DNA of 44,797 nt from Ruminococcus sp. UBA3280 (GTDB taxonomy: Bacteria > Bacillota > Clostridia > Oscillospirales > Ruminococcaceae), in contig DETU01000027.1 in the NCBI GenBank assembly GCA_002362175.1, positions 3,850 through 48,646 on the forward strand, in the 5' to 3' direction. The notes beneath the pieces are model-generated. The model made no database searches and was not told the origin of the DNA. It was given only the letters and a program-made list of their open reading frames with translations. The position numbers and the translations under genes are program-made. Within the stretch, counting starts at the first letter, position 1. Every line of letters starts with the position of its first letter. Shown in pieces: positions 16,647 to 25,825 of this stretch.

Positions 16647-17364
16647 TTCTGTAACCTCTCGGCGTTACCATTTTCCCGTTTATAGCCATTGTTTCGGAGT
16701 TGCCTACAAAAACGGTCGTAAACATATCAACCGCAGTTTCACGGAGTTCGGTAAGGGTAACAATACGGCTTGTCTGTCCGTCCCTGCCTATATTGCGGAC
16801 ATAACCGCAGACCGTTTCGGGCGACTTGTATTCAAGCATTACATCACAGGCTTTACGCAGATAGTCCGCACGCTTTTTTGATGACGGATTATAGAGAACT
16901 ATCGTGAAATCGGCTTCAGAAGCACATTTTATCCTTTTAATTATTTTTTCCGTCGGAGTAAGCAAATCGGAAAGACTTATAACCGCAAAGTCATGTGTAA
17001 GGGGCGAACCGAGTACAGCACCACCGCTGATAGCCGAAGTAACTCCCGCAACTACTTCAATATCGGTTTCGGGAAAATCCCGTGACATCTCAATTGCAAG
17101 ACCTGCCATTCCGTACACTCCGCTGTCGCCACTACATACAAGCGAAACCGTCCTGTTCCGAGACTCTTTCAGTGCGGTTTCAACTCTGTCACGCTCCTGT
17201 CTCATTCCCGTTGAGATATACTCCTTTTCGGGAAAAATCTTTCTTAAAAGTTCCGTATATAGCGTATAACCTACAATCAGGTCACTTTTTTTTACGGCTG
17301 TTTCCGCTTCAAAGGTCATACCCTCATGACTTCCACTGCCGAATCCGACAACATAAAGTTTCAT
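16639..17364 (-). CDS. cbiH: Cobalt-precorrin-3B C17-methyltransferase
   Basis: SAM-dependent methylase responsible for ring contraction. Starts LYVVGFGSGSHEGMT with the class III methylase loops VCSGDSGVYGMAGLA near residue 81, AGVTSAISGGAVLGSPLTHD near residue 106, and IVLYNPSSKKR near residue 153. The GSPL.HDFAVISLSDL segment is a CbiH/CobJ hallmark. 241 residues, normal for the short form. Overlaps cbiG by 4 nt. Confidence 0.94.
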   Translation of the reverse strand: MKLYVVGFGSGSHEGMTFEAETAVKKSDLIVGYTLYTELLRKIFPEKEYISTGMRQERDRVETALKESRNRTVSLVCSGDSGVYGMAGLAIEMSRDFPETDIEVVAGVTSAISGGAVLGSPLTHDFAVISLSDLLTPTEKIIKRIKCASEADFTIVLYNPSSKKRADYLRKACDVMLEYKSPETVCGYVRNIGRDGQTSRIVTLTELRETAVDMFTTVFVGNSETMAINGKMVTPRGYRNV

Positions 17365-18398
17365 AAAATTTTCCTTTCAAAATCAATAATTACAGGCTCT
17401 TCGGCAACGGCAACCGTAACGCCGTCGCCTGCATTTTTCCGCATGACAAGCCGTCCGCCACTGCATATTACAGCACTTCTTTCACAAACATTGTCTGTTC
17501 CCGTAGTTTTCCGTACAAATTCCGACGATGTAAAACTGCCCTTTAAGTTCATAAGTTCGTCAGCCGTGAAGAATTTCAGAAAAAAATTATTTTTCTGACA
17601 ATATTCATTAAGTCCCTTTTCGTCTGATTTTACGTCGATAGTCGCAACTCCGCATATTCTCTCCGCAGGAATTTCCGCAGACATGAGACTTTCTGAAACT
17701 CTCCTTTCAATCGTCTCACAGGAAACGCCCCTCTTACACCCTATTCCTAAAATCAGATTTTTCGGGACAAGATTAAGCGTTACGGAAAAAGGTTTTATTT
17801 CAGAATTTTTACTTATACATATTCCTGTACGACAAGTATTTTCAAGTGAAATTCCGTCGGGAATATTTCTGCACTCATAATCACTCGCAAGACCGATTTT
17901 TTCCCCGTCAAGTACTGCCGAAGCAATTTCTTTTGCATTTTTCATGTCTGAAATAATCAGACCGTTAGCAGACGCAAAAGAATCGGGAGAAAATTTTTTA
18001 CCTGTGTCCGTCGCCGTCGTCACAACAGGAACAGCTTTTATTTTATCGGCAATTATTTCCGCAAGCCTGTTTGCACCGCCGATATGTCCCGAAAGTACGG
18101 GGATAACAAATTTTCCGCAGTCGTCAGTAACAACAACCGCAGGGTCTGAAATTTTTGACACAATATGCGGACAAACTGCCCTGACGGCAATTCCGCAGGC
18201 ACATATAAAAATAATTGCATCGGATTTTGTAAATATTTTATCCGTAAGCTGATAAATATTATCAAAAATTTCGGCTGATTCGTCTGTGTGCTTTACGAAA
18301 CAATAACGTTTTAAGGTATGGTTATTTTTCAGAAAACTGCATATTTCAGCAGAAAGAATACGTCCTTTTTCAGTGAGTGAAACAACCGAAATATTCAT
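17361..18398 (-). CDS. cbiG: Cobalt-precorrin-5A hydrolase
   Basis: Opens the delta-lactone and releases acetaldehyde in the anaerobic pathway. N-terminal domain: FICACGIAVRAVCPH near residue 84, VVVTDDCGKFVIPVLSGHIG near residue 107, and NRLAEIIAD. C-terminal domain: LILGIGCKRGVSCE near residue 214 and GVATIDVKSDEKGL near residue 248. The 345-residue two-domain form is standard. Overlaps cbiF and cbiH by 4 nt each. Confidence 0.93.
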   Translation of the reverse strand: MNISVVSLTEKGRILSAEICSFLKNNHTLKRYCFVKHTDESAEIFDNIYQLTDKIFTKSDAIIFICACGIAVRAVCPHIVSKISDPAVVVTDDCGKFVIPVLSGHIGGANRLAEIIADKIKAVPVVTTATDTGKKFSPDSFASANGLIISDMKNAKEIASAVLDGEKIGLASDYECRNIPDGISLENTCRTGICISKNSEIKPFSVTLNLVPKNLILGIGCKRGVSCETIERRVSESLMSAEIPAERICGVATIDVKSDEKGLNEYCQKNNFFLKFFTADELMNLKGSFTSSEFVRKTTGTDNVCERSAVICSGGRLVMRKNAGDGVTVAVAEEPVIIDFERKIL

Positions 18399-19141
18399 TT
18401 TCTGTACTCCGTTGTGAATGAAGCGTCATAGAGTTTTGAAAGTGAATAATCGTCACCGAGAAAGTCACCGACAGTTATCAGTGCGGTCTTTGTTATGTTG
18501 TTTTCACGTGCCGTTTCGGCAAGAGTTTTAACCGTACACCGCATAACTTTTTCGTCTTTCCAGCTTGCCTTGTAAACTATCGCCGCAGGAGTATCCTCAC
18601 TGTAACCGCCCGAAACAAGTCTTTCCGAAAGTTCTTCAAGCATACCCGTGCTGAGAAAAATAACCATAGTCGCATGATGTGAAGCAAGTTTTTCTATGCT
18701 TTCACTTTCAGGTACGGGGGTACGTCCTGCCATTCGTGTGATAATTACGGTCTGTGAAACGTCGGGAAGCGTGTACTCTGCTCTGAGAGACGCAGCAGCT
18801 CCGCAGAAAGAACTTACTCCCGCACATATCTCATATTTGATTCCCAGTTCTGAAAGTGCGTCCATCTGTTCACGTATCGCACCGTAAAGCGACGGGTCGC
18901 CCGTATGAAGTCTTACTGTATTTTTATTATTCTTTTCAGCCTCTTCCATAACGGAAATAACTTCACCGAGTGTCATATATGCACTGTTGTGTATTTCACA
19001 GTCGGACTTTGCAAAATCAAGAAGTTCGGGATTTACAAGCGAACCTGCATAAATTATCACGTCCGCTTCTTCAATAAGCCTTTTGCCTCTTAGCGTTATC
19101 AGGTCGACAGCTCCACAGCCTGCTCCAACAAAATTAACCAT
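18395..19141 (-). CDS. cbiF: Cobalt-precorrin-4 C11-methyltransferase
   Basis: SAM-dependent methylase of the class III fold. Starts VNFVGAGCGAVDLITLRG, then VIIYAGSLVNPELL, the LHTGDPSLYGAIREQM loop near residue 77, and the CAGVSSFCGAAASLRAEYTL segment diagnostic of CbiF/CobM. ATG 19141 is chosen over 19147 because GGAGG is 7 nt before it and only 1 nt before the other. It starts 2 nt after the cbiD stop. Confidence 0.94.
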   Translation of the reverse strand: MVNFVGAGCGAVDLITLRGKRLIEEADVIIYAGSLVNPELLDFAKSDCEIHNSAYMTLGEVISVMEEAEKNNKNTVRLHTGDPSLYGAIREQMDALSELGIKYEICAGVSSFCGAAASLRAEYTLPDVSQTVIITRMAGRTPVPESESIEKLASHHATMVIFLSTGMLEELSERLVSGGYSEDTPAAIVYKASWKDEKVMRCTVKTLAETARENNITKTALITVGDFLGDDYSLSKLYDASFTTEYRK

Positions 19142-19143
19142 TT

Positions 19144-20274
19144 TCATTCCTCCGAAATTGCCTTTATCAGTGTATCGGCATACTTTGTCTTTACGGTAAT
19201 ATTGTGCTGATACGAAAAAATTACCGCCCCCGTTTTTATTTCATTTCTTACTTTTAAATTCAGATAATAATCAATACGTTCAACAAGAACCTGCAAAACT
19301 TTTTCCATTACTCCCGCCCGATGTAATATATCAAGTGCAGAGTCAACAGTCACACAGGACGGAATTTTTTTCAGTACATCATTTCCTACCCCTGCAATCA
19401 CTCCGCAGGTAACAAGCACGTCCATTCTGCCGTCGGCGTTTGAGGAATGAGTGTTCATTATGCCTGCACCGAGTTTAACCATTTTACCAATATGTCCTAT
19501 AATCAGTATACTTTCAAAACCTGTTTCAAGACCTATATCAATGGCATCACCTATGAAATTACTGCACTTTATACTTCTTTCCAGTGAAAAGGGCATTGCC
19601 GTCTGCACAAAACTGTCACTGTAGTTTCCGAGAGTAAGAAGCATATTCACATCGCCCTCTGAACGCCTGACTTTTGCTTCCGTGCGGATTGTTTCAATAA
19701 GTGCGTAATTGCTCATGGGTTCGACTATTCCTGTAGTTCCGATAATCGAAATACCGCCCTTTATTCCCATTCTTGAATTATAAGTTTTTTCAGCAATTTT
19801 TTCACCGTCGGGAACAGAAATAACAACTCTGAATCCCCCCGAATACTCATAAAGTTCTGCCGTCTCCGCAAGTGCGGACTTAATCATTTTTCGCGGAACG
19901 GAATTTATCGCCCATTCACCTACAGGCTGGTCAAGTCCCTTTTTTGTAACTTTTCCTACTCCCTCACCGCCCGAAATTTCAATACCTTTTTCCGTCAGTG
20001 AAACTTCCGCAAATACCTTTATTCCGTTTGTAATATCGGGGTCGTCACCGCTGTCTTTCACAACATAACACGAAACTTTACCGTTACTTATTTTCTGTCC
20101 GTTTATTTCAAGATTAATTTTTATTCCTTTTGGTGTAATAATTTCGGTACTTTCAATAATTTTTCCCGTCAGAAGCATTTCGGCGGCAGCCTTTGAAGCC
20201 CCCGTTGCACATGAACCCGTAGTATATCCGCACCTCAGCTTCTGTTTTCCCTTGTATATGTATTCTTCAAACAT
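19144..20274 (-). CDS. cbiD: Cobalt-precorrin-5B C1-methyltransferase
   Basis: Methylates C1 in the anaerobic route; CbiD has no close relatives in the aerobic path and so marks the pathway type. Hallmarks are LRCGYTTGSCATGASKAAA near residue 14, VKDSGDDPDITNG near residue 74, GEWAINSVPRKMI near residue 121, GGISIIGTTGIVEPMSN near residue 177 and IGHIGKMVKLGAG near residue 255. ATG 20274 is preferred to GTG 20280. The start lies inside the end of cbiL (8-nt overlap). Confidence 0.95.
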   Translation of the reverse strand: MFEEYIYKGKQKLRCGYTTGSCATGASKAAAEMLLTGKIIESTEIITPKGIKINLEINGQKISNGKVSCYVVKDSGDDPDITNGIKVFAEVSLTEKGIEISGGEGVGKVTKKGLDQPVGEWAINSVPRKMIKSALAETAELYEYSGGFRVVISVPDGEKIAEKTYNSRMGIKGGISIIGTTGIVEPMSNYALIETIRTEAKVRRSEGDVNMLLTLGNYSDSFVQTAMPFSLERSIKCSNFIGDAIDIGLETGFESILIIGHIGKMVKLGAGIMNTHSSNADGRMDVLVTCGVIAGVGNDVLKKIPSCVTVDSALDILHRAGVMEKVLQVLVERIDYYLNLKVRNEIKTGAVIFSYQHNITVKTKYADTLIKAISEE

Positions 20275-20956
20275 TTTCACTTCTCACAACAAATACCGTA
20301 AAATATCCGCAACTTTTCATTTCGTCAATATTATTATAAATATGTTCGTCTGCAAGACCACAGTTTTCTACGGCATAAGTCCTCTCCGCAAGTCCCTTCT
20401 CACGCAAAATTTCTATCAGTTCACGTGTATTTTTACCGCACTTCATTATTACATAAGTTCCGTCCGAAAAGTTGCTGTTTCTGATGCTTTCCGCATTGTA
20501 AGGTACAATGTGAAGCTGTTCGTTTTCTTTCACAAGAGGTTTTCCGACAAGTGCCGAAACCGCACAGAAACTCGTTACACCCGCACACATTTCAGTTGCA
20601 AAACCCTTTTCCTCAACACGCTCAGCAATATAGCTGAACGTCGAATATATAGAAATATCGCCTATATTAAGCAGTGCAACATCATTTTCTTTAAGTTCAG
20701 AGCAGATAATTCCGGAAATTCTTTCATAGTTTTCCGCAAGAATTTTTTTGGCACGCACCATAGGAAAATCAATATATATTATTTTTTTATCCGACAAGTC
20801 AACGGCTTTTTCCGCAACAGACAAAGCAAGAGTATTTTCACCTTTCGTTCTCGGAACAGCTATAACTTGACACCTTTCAATTATTTTCACTGCCTTTAAA
20901 GTGATGTATTCAGGGTCTCCCGAACCGACACTTACACCATAAAGTTTTCCCGTCAT
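20267..20956 (-). CDS. cbiL: Cobalt-precorrin-2 C20-methyltransferase
   Basis: First SAM-dependent methylation after cobalt insertion. Starts KLYGVSVGSGDPEYITLKA, then VAVPRTKG near residue 33, LNIGDISIYSTFSYI near residue 95, and AGVTSFCAVSALVGKPL near residue 119. 229 residues, the usual length. ATG 20956 overlaps the ksgA stop by 4 nt, so the rRNA methylase and the corrin genes are joined in one transcript. Confidence 0.94.
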   Translation of the reverse strand: MTGKLYGVSVGSGDPEYITLKAVKIIERCQVIAVPRTKGENTLALSVAEKAVDLSDKKIIYIDFPMVRAKKILAENYERISGIICSELKENDVALLNIGDISIYSTFSYIAERVEEKGFATEMCAGVTSFCAVSALVGKPLVKENEQLHIVPYNAESIRNSNFSDGTYVIMKCGKNTRELIEILREKGLAERTYAVENCGLADEHIYNNIDEMKSCGYFTVFVVRSENV

Positions 20957-21810
20957 TTCATTCTCCTCAGACTTTCAGAAAATTTTATCAACTGCTCCAT
21001 GTTCAGCGATTCAATTCTTACGGTTTCGGAAAGTCCGTTTTCTGTCAGAGCCGTGTAAACCTGCTCCTTACCTATTCCCAGTTGTGAAGAAAGTGCATTT
21101 GCAACTGTTTTTCTTCTCTGTGAAAAACCTGCTTTCACCACACTGAAAAAGAACTTTTCGCCGTCCTCGTCAAGTCTGTAACGGCGGTCAATGTCAATTC
21201 TGATAACGGCAGAGTCAACATTAGGCGACGGCATAAAGTTCCCCCTCGAAACGCTGAAAAGCTGTTTTACCGTACCGTAATAATTAACGCCGACCGTAAT
21301 CGCTCCCGACTCTCTTGTACCTGTTTCCGCACAAAGTCGCTGTGCCGCCTCTTTCTGCACCATAACCGTAATTGACTCAATCGGCAGACGGCTTTCAAGA
21401 AGTCTCATTATTACGGGTGATGTAATATAGTACGGTAAATTGGCACATACCGCCACACGCAGACCGTCAAATTCCTCTTTGATTATTTTATTCAGGTCAG
21501 CTTTCATAACGTCCTGATTGATAACCTTTATATTGTCAAACTCAGAAAGTGTTTCGTCAAGAATCGGCAGAAGCCTTGTATCAATCTCAATAGCCGTAAC
21601 CTTTTCCGCACGCTTTGCAAGTTCAGCCGTAAGAACACCTATTCCCGTGCCTATTTCAAGTATTCCGAAACCTTTCCGTGCATTGCCGTTTTCAGCTATT
21701 TTCGGACATATTTCCGGATTTATTATAAAATTCTGTCCCAGTCCCTTTGAAAAACTGAATCCGTGACGGGACAGAATTTCCTTTACTGTACCTATATTGG
21801 TTAAATTCAT
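20953..21810 (-). CDS. ksgA: 16S rRNA dimethyladenosine transferase (A1518/A1519)
   Basis: Dimethylates two adjacent adenines near the 3' end of 16S rRNA during 30S maturation. Motifs in order: GLGQNFIINPEI near residue 24, SAM loop ILEIGTGIGVLTAELA near residue 50, catalytic NLPYYITSPV near residue 124, and a C-terminal FSQRRKTVANAL near residue 228. 285 residues, normal. ATG 21810 follows AAGGAG. A housekeeping gene lying directly before and overlapping the corrin genes is unusual but shows no sign of damage. Confidence 0.95.
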   Translation of the reverse strand: MNLTNIGTVKEILSRHGFSFSKGLGQNFIINPEICPKIAENGNARKGFGILEIGTGIGVLTAELAKRAEKVTAIEIDTRLLPILDETLSEFDNIKVINQDVMKADLNKIIKEEFDGLRVAVCANLPYYITSPVIMRLLESRLPIESITVMVQKEAAQRLCAETGTRESGAITVGVNYYGTVKQLFSVSRGNFMPSPNVDSAVIRIDIDRRYRLDEDGEKFFFSVVKAGFSQRRKTVANALSSQLGIGKEQVYTALTENGLSETVRIESLNMEQLIKFSESLRRMK

Positions 21811-21822
21811 TAAATATTCTCC

Positions 21823-22086
21823 TTAAACTTTATGGCGTTCTTTCTGTGAAAATTCACTTTGTTTTGCGTCGTTCAGCTTTTCCATATTGTTCACAAGATA
21901 ATCTGCCGAACGGTAAGCGTGTTGAAAATCGGTGTCTTTGAAATAACATTTGAGGTCAATGTACTCACCATCAATAATAATATCGAGCTGTCGCACTTGT
22001 CTGCCCGTATATTTTTTACTTATATATTTTACATATTCGTCAATTTCATGTACGTCCATTTCACCGCCGATTACATTTACTTTCAT
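21823..22086 (-). CDS. Small protein resembling the C-terminal tail of anaerobic ribonucleotide reductase
   Basis: 87 residues from ATG 22086, which has GGGAG 9 nt upstream and overlaps the preceding stop (ATGA); a longer reading to 22131 lacks this support. The N-terminal half (KVNVIGGEMDVHEIDEYVKY) is predicted alpha/beta. The C-terminal half, RSADYL followed by LNDAKQSEFSQKERHK, recalls the NrdD tail R..GYL...N.aK..E...R..H around the glycyl-radical site. The glycine is not present (ADYL), so it cannot be a radical subunit. Similar short proteins labelled as NrdD-like occur in clostridia, from memory. Function unknown; it may be only a structural relative. Confidence 0.6.
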   Translation of the reverse strand: MKVNVIGGEMDVHEIDEYVKYISKKYTGRQVRQLDIIIDGEYIDLKCYFKDTDFQHAYRSADYLVNNMEKLNDAKQSEFSQKERHKV

Positions 22087-23684
22087 AATTTTTCTCCCTT
22101 GTTCAAATTTTTTATTACAGCTTCCGCACATTTCATGCCGTCAACTGCCGCCGAAATTATTCCTCCCGCATAGCCTGCTCCCTCACCGCACGGAAAAAGT
22201 CCCCCAACCGAAACAGACTGCAAATCTTCATTGCGGTCAATACGCACAGGTGAACTGCTTCGGCTTTCTATACCCGTAAGCAATGCGTCGGCATCATCAA
22301 ATCCGTCTATTTTCCTGCCCATTTCTTTTATGCCGAGTTTCAGGGTTTCACACACAAAATCGGGAAGATAACTCTCAGGTTCTGCAAACTTTACAGTCGG
22401 ACGATACGAGGGCTTTACCTTTCCGAAACTCTCCGAAACATTACCGTCCATAAAATCCCCCACAAGCGTTATGGGTGCTGAATAGTCCGCCCCTCCTGCC
22501 ATAAAGGCTTTTTCTTCAAGTTCACGCTGAAAATACATTCCCGCAAGGGCGTGACTACTTTTATAGTCGTCCGTATTTATGCCCACAAGCAAAGCACTGT
22601 TTGAATTTTCCGCATCACGTGCAAAACAGCTCATTCCGTTTACAGCAAGACGATTTTCCTCCGATACAGCAGATATTACCTCTCCGCCCGGACACATACA
22701 GAAAGTATACAGCGTGCGACCGTTAGGAAGATGAACGGCAAGTTTATAGTCAGCGGATTTGAGTGCGGGGTGTCCGACAAAATCCCCATACATAGCCTTG
22801 TCTATATCTTTTCTAAGGTGTTCGATTCTCACGCCTACAGAAAAATTCTTCTGTGAAAGCTTTATATTACGGCTGTAAAGCATTTCAAAAATGTCTCTCG
22901 CACTGTGACCCGTTGCCAGTATCAGATTATCGGTATTTATAAGATGAGTGCCGTTTTTATCGGTGTAACTGACTGATGATATACCGTTTGAGTCAGTATC
23001 AAAACCGCAGAATTTAGCATTAAAACGAACTTCTCCGCCGTACCTTTTAACTTCCTCACGAAGATTTTTAACGACGTTTCTGAGATTGTCCGTACCTATA
23101 TGTGCTTTAGCAAGATAAATTATCTCTTCGGGCGAACCAAATTCAACAAGCTTTTCAAGAATCCAGCCGATACGTTTGTCCTTTATGCCTGTGGTAAGCT
23201 TTCCGTCTGAAAAAGTACCTGCTCCCCCCTCGCCGAACTGTACATTGCACTCGGGGTCAGGCTTTCCGCCCGAACGGAATTTCTCAACCGCCTTACAGCG
23301 TTCGTCAACGTCCGCACCTCTTTCAAGAACTATCGGACAAGCACCCGATATTGCAAGAACCAGCGAGGCAAACATTCCCGCAGGTCCGAAACCAACAACA
23401 ACGGGACGTTTTATATTTTCCCTGACTTTTTCTATACGGTAAACGTATTTTTCAACTTTTACCGAATTTTTTATTTTCTTCAAAAGCTGATTTTCGTTTT
23501 TTGCCTCAATATCAAGTGAGACAATAAAATGTATGTCTGTTTTTTTACGTGCGTCAACCGACTTTTTTGAAAGTTTCACACTTTTAAGATTTTCGGGAAT
23601 AATCCTGAATTTTCCAACGCAGAATTTTTCAAGCTCCGAAAAGTCGAAATCCAAAGGAACACGTATATTATTTACTCTTATCAT
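22083..23684 (-). CDS. FAD-dependent dehydrogenase of the uncharacterised COG2509 type
   Basis: 533-residue flavoprotein. A small N-terminal alpha/beta domain (to about residue 85, with VSLDIEAKNENQLLKKI) precedes a GR2-type FAD fold whose dinucleotide loop is VVGFGPAGMFASLVLA near residue 97, followed by VLERGADVDERC. Later marks are CNVQFGEGGAGTFSDGKLTT near residue 146, LATGHSARDIF near residue 258, and the FAD-closing GLFPCGEGAGYAGGI near residue 494. Substrate unknown. ATG 23684 overlaps the next flavoprotein stop by 4 nt. Such proteins are common in anaerobic Firmicutes. Confidence 0.85.
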   Translation of the reverse strand: MIRVNNIRVPLDFDFSELEKFCVGKFRIIPENLKSVKLSKKSVDARKKTDIHFIVSLDIEAKNENQLLKKIKNSVKVEKYVYRIEKVRENIKRPVVVGFGPAGMFASLVLAISGACPIVLERGADVDERCKAVEKFRSGGKPDPECNVQFGEGGAGTFSDGKLTTGIKDKRIGWILEKLVEFGSPEEIIYLAKAHIGTDNLRNVVKNLREEVKRYGGEVRFNAKFCGFDTDSNGISSVSYTDKNGTHLINTDNLILATGHSARDIFEMLYSRNIKLSQKNFSVGVRIEHLRKDIDKAMYGDFVGHPALKSADYKLAVHLPNGRTLYTFCMCPGGEVISAVSEENRLAVNGMSCFARDAENSNSALLVGINTDDYKSSHALAGMYFQRELEEKAFMAGGADYSAPITLVGDFMDGNVSESFGKVKPSYRPTVKFAEPESYLPDFVCETLKLGIKEMGRKIDGFDDADALLTGIESRSSSPVRIDRNEDLQSVSVGGLFPCGEGAGYAGGIISAAVDGMKCAEAVIKNLNKGEKL

Positions 23685-24922
23685 CTTTTACCGCCTTTCA
23701 GCGACTCGGCACAATTTCTTCCTGCCCATATCCCCGACGACCACGCCCATTGAAGATTATATCCTCCGCAGTCGCCTACCGTGTCAAGAATTTCACCGCA
23801 GAAATAAATTCCCTTATGCAGTCTTGATTCAAGATTTTCCGTAATGCACTCACTGATGATTCCTCCGCACGTTGCCTGTGCGTTCTGCCACGGTGAACAG
23901 CCCGTCACCTCAAATTCAAGACACTTTATCACTTTGACAAGCTTTTTTATTTCATTGTCGGTAACGCTGTTTATTTTATCGGTCATCGGTCTGCGGAGAG
24001 TATTTTTAACAAGATATACCGCAAGATTTTTCACAAAAATACCCGTCAGCAGTTCGTCAATATTATATTCAGACCTGTTTTTCCTTACTCTTTCAAGATA
24101 GATTGTCAAATTATTTTCGTCCGTTTCGGGAAGCAAATCCGCACGCAGTTTCATTTTTCCCTCGTACTTCTGAAAAAGATATGCAAGATTAAATACACAT
24201 ATACCTGAAATATTATTTTCATTGAACTGAATTTCACCTGTTTCGGTTTTAAGAACTTTCCCGTCCGAAACTGCCGATATTTTTCCTTTTGCACGTACAC
24301 CTTTAAGTCCTTTTAGCCTGTCGGGACTTACTCTCAGCGGTGCAACGGCAGGACATATTTTAGCCGTTTTATACCCCATATTCTTCAGTATACGCAACAT
24401 TGAGCCGTCCGTACCGAATGATGTACCCGCATATCCTCCGCAGGCAATTATGACTTTCCTGCAAACAATTTCATCTTTTTCCGAAGTCAGAATATATTTG
24501 CCGTTTTTCTGCGATATACCTTTTACTTCAAAGTCACATATTTCCTTTACACCGAGCGAATCAAGTTTAAGACGAAAAGCATTGACAACCGTTGCAGAGC
24601 TGTTGCTGTGCGGATATATTCCGCCCTCTCTGCCTTCACTTCCCGAAACGCACATGATGTCCATTTTCCTGACAAAAAAATCATTATAGTCGGGTGTTTT
24701 TCGGATTATTTTCATTGCGTCAACAGAACCGTGATAATTTTCCGCCTTTAAAGATTTATTACTTAAATTACACTTTCCGTTGCCTGTGGCTGTCAGTTTT
24801 TTTCCTGTTCTTAAAAGTCTTTCAACAATTACAATTTCAGTATCGGGACAGGCTTCCGCTATTTCAACCGCAGAAGCGTACCCCGAAGCACCACCGCCTA
24901 TTACCGCTACATCTGCATACAT
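23681..24922 (-). CDS. NAD(P)/FAD-dependent oxidoreductase, HI0933/BaiN-like family
   Basis: 413 residues. The dinucleotide fold opens VAVIGGGASGYASAVEIAE, and GNGKCNLSN near residue 48 is the family hallmark. Further marks are IIACGGYAGTSFGTDGSM near residue 168 and the C-terminal CGEILDTVGDCGGYNLQWA near residue 375. BaiN of bile-acid-transforming clostridia belongs to this family, but most members have no known substrate and bile-acid activity is not implied. Sits between a metallophosphoesterase and another flavoprotein in the long gene string. Confidence 0.85.
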   Translation of the reverse strand: MYADVAVIGGGASGYASAVEIAEACPDTEIVIVERLLRTGKKLTATGNGKCNLSNKSLKAENYHGSVDAMKIIRKTPDYNDFFVRKMDIMCVSGSEGREGGIYPHSNSSATVVNAFRLKLDSLGVKEICDFEVKGISQKNGKYILTSEKDEIVCRKVIIACGGYAGTSFGTDGSMLRILKNMGYKTAKICPAVAPLRVSPDRLKGLKGVRAKGKISAVSDGKVLKTETGEIQFNENNISGICVFNLAYLFQKYEGKMKLRADLLPETDENNLTIYLERVRKNRSEYNIDELLTGIFVKNLAVYLVKNTLRRPMTDKINSVTDNEIKKLVKVIKCLEFEVTGCSPWQNAQATCGGIISECITENLESRLHKGIYFCGEILDTVGDCGGYNLQWAWSSGIWAGRNCAESLKGGKR

Positions 24923-24943
24923 TATTTCACCTTATTTCATTAT

Positions 24944-25813
24944 TTATTCGGGTTCTATCTCTATAACCGCAATTTCAGGACGGTTATTGAATCTTATCGG
25001 AGCAGGAGAAACTCCTATGCCTGAAGTTATAAACATTGTACCTCCTGTATAATCAAACAGCCCCTTGTCATATACCGTGCGGTTTCCGCGTATTTCGGGG
25101 AACAATTCCATAGTTGACGAATCAATGACAGGACCAAGACCAAACGGAAGCTGAACCATTCCGCCATGAGTGTCCGCACATACCGTAAGATTTGCACCGA
25201 AATCAGAAAACTTTTCATAATTTGGTATATGTGCCATAAGTATACTGTAACAGTTCTCATCGGGAGTAAAAACGTTTTTCAAGTCAAAAGTCGGGGAATA
25301 ATAAACATTGTCTATTCCGAAAATCTGTATATTATTTCCGTTGACGTTTATCACTTCGGAATTGTAATTCATGATTTTCGCACCCGTCTCCGCTATTTCT
25401 TCAATATACTTTTTGTCTGTGTCATGGTCGCCCGTAATAAAATACACGGGATAACCTTCGTCAACTATGGATTGTGTCAGTTCAACCGATATTTCAATAA
25501 TATCCCAAGGACTGTTTCTTGTGTACATATCACCAAGCATAAGAACTATATCAGGCTCTGTTTTTTTGACTTTATTAAGTATTTTATTTTTACTTATACC
25601 GTGCTTTGTGAAATGACAGTCGCTTATAACCGCAATGCGCACAGGATTTGTTATCTTATCGGAAACAAGGTCAACACGGGTAATTTTCAGTGTATAATTA
25701 TTGAACCACCATACAAGAAACAACATCAGCATAACCGCACAGAAACGACGTAAACGCAGTTTTGCTTTTGATACCCTTTTTTTGTTTGAACGGATTTTTT
25801 CCTTACTGTCCAT
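24944..25813 (-). CDS. Membrane-anchored metallophosphoesterase, YkuE/YaeI-like
   Basis: A basic N-terminus and one membrane segment (about 22-42) are followed by an extracytoplasmic calcineurin-like phosphoesterase domain. Metal-binding motifs in order: AVISDCHF near residue 68, LMLGDMY near residue 97, TGDHD near residue 131, and CADTHGGM near residue 212. Related YaeI/YkuE proteins act at the membrane on lipid- or wall-linked phosphates, but the substrate here is unknown. ATG 25813 has a GGAGG site. Lies 12 nt after mscS. Confidence 0.85.
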   Translation of the reverse strand: MDSKEKIRSNKKRVSKAKLRLRRFCAVMLMLFLVWWFNNYTLKITRVDLVSDKITNPVRIAVISDCHFTKHGISKNKILNKVKKTEPDIVLMLGDMYTRNSPWDIIEISVELTQSIVDEGYPVYFITGDHDTDKKYIEEIAETGAKIMNYNSEVINVNGNNIQIFGIDNVYYSPTFDLKNVFTPDENCYSILMAHIPNYEKFSDFGANLTVCADTHGGMVQLPFGLGPVIDSSTMELFPEIRGNRTVYDKGLFDYTGGTMFITSGIGVSPAPIRFNNRPEIAVIEIEPE

Positions 25814-25825
25814 AATTCCTCCGTG

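Noticed and set aside
20252..20899. A 215-codon open frame on the plus strand
   Set aside because: It lies opposite cbiL, whose methylase motifs are clear; the translation has no fold-like pattern and no ribosome site.
25166..25753. A 195-codon open frame on the plus strand
   Set aside because: Antisense to the metallophosphoesterase, which has all metal motifs in the other strand.
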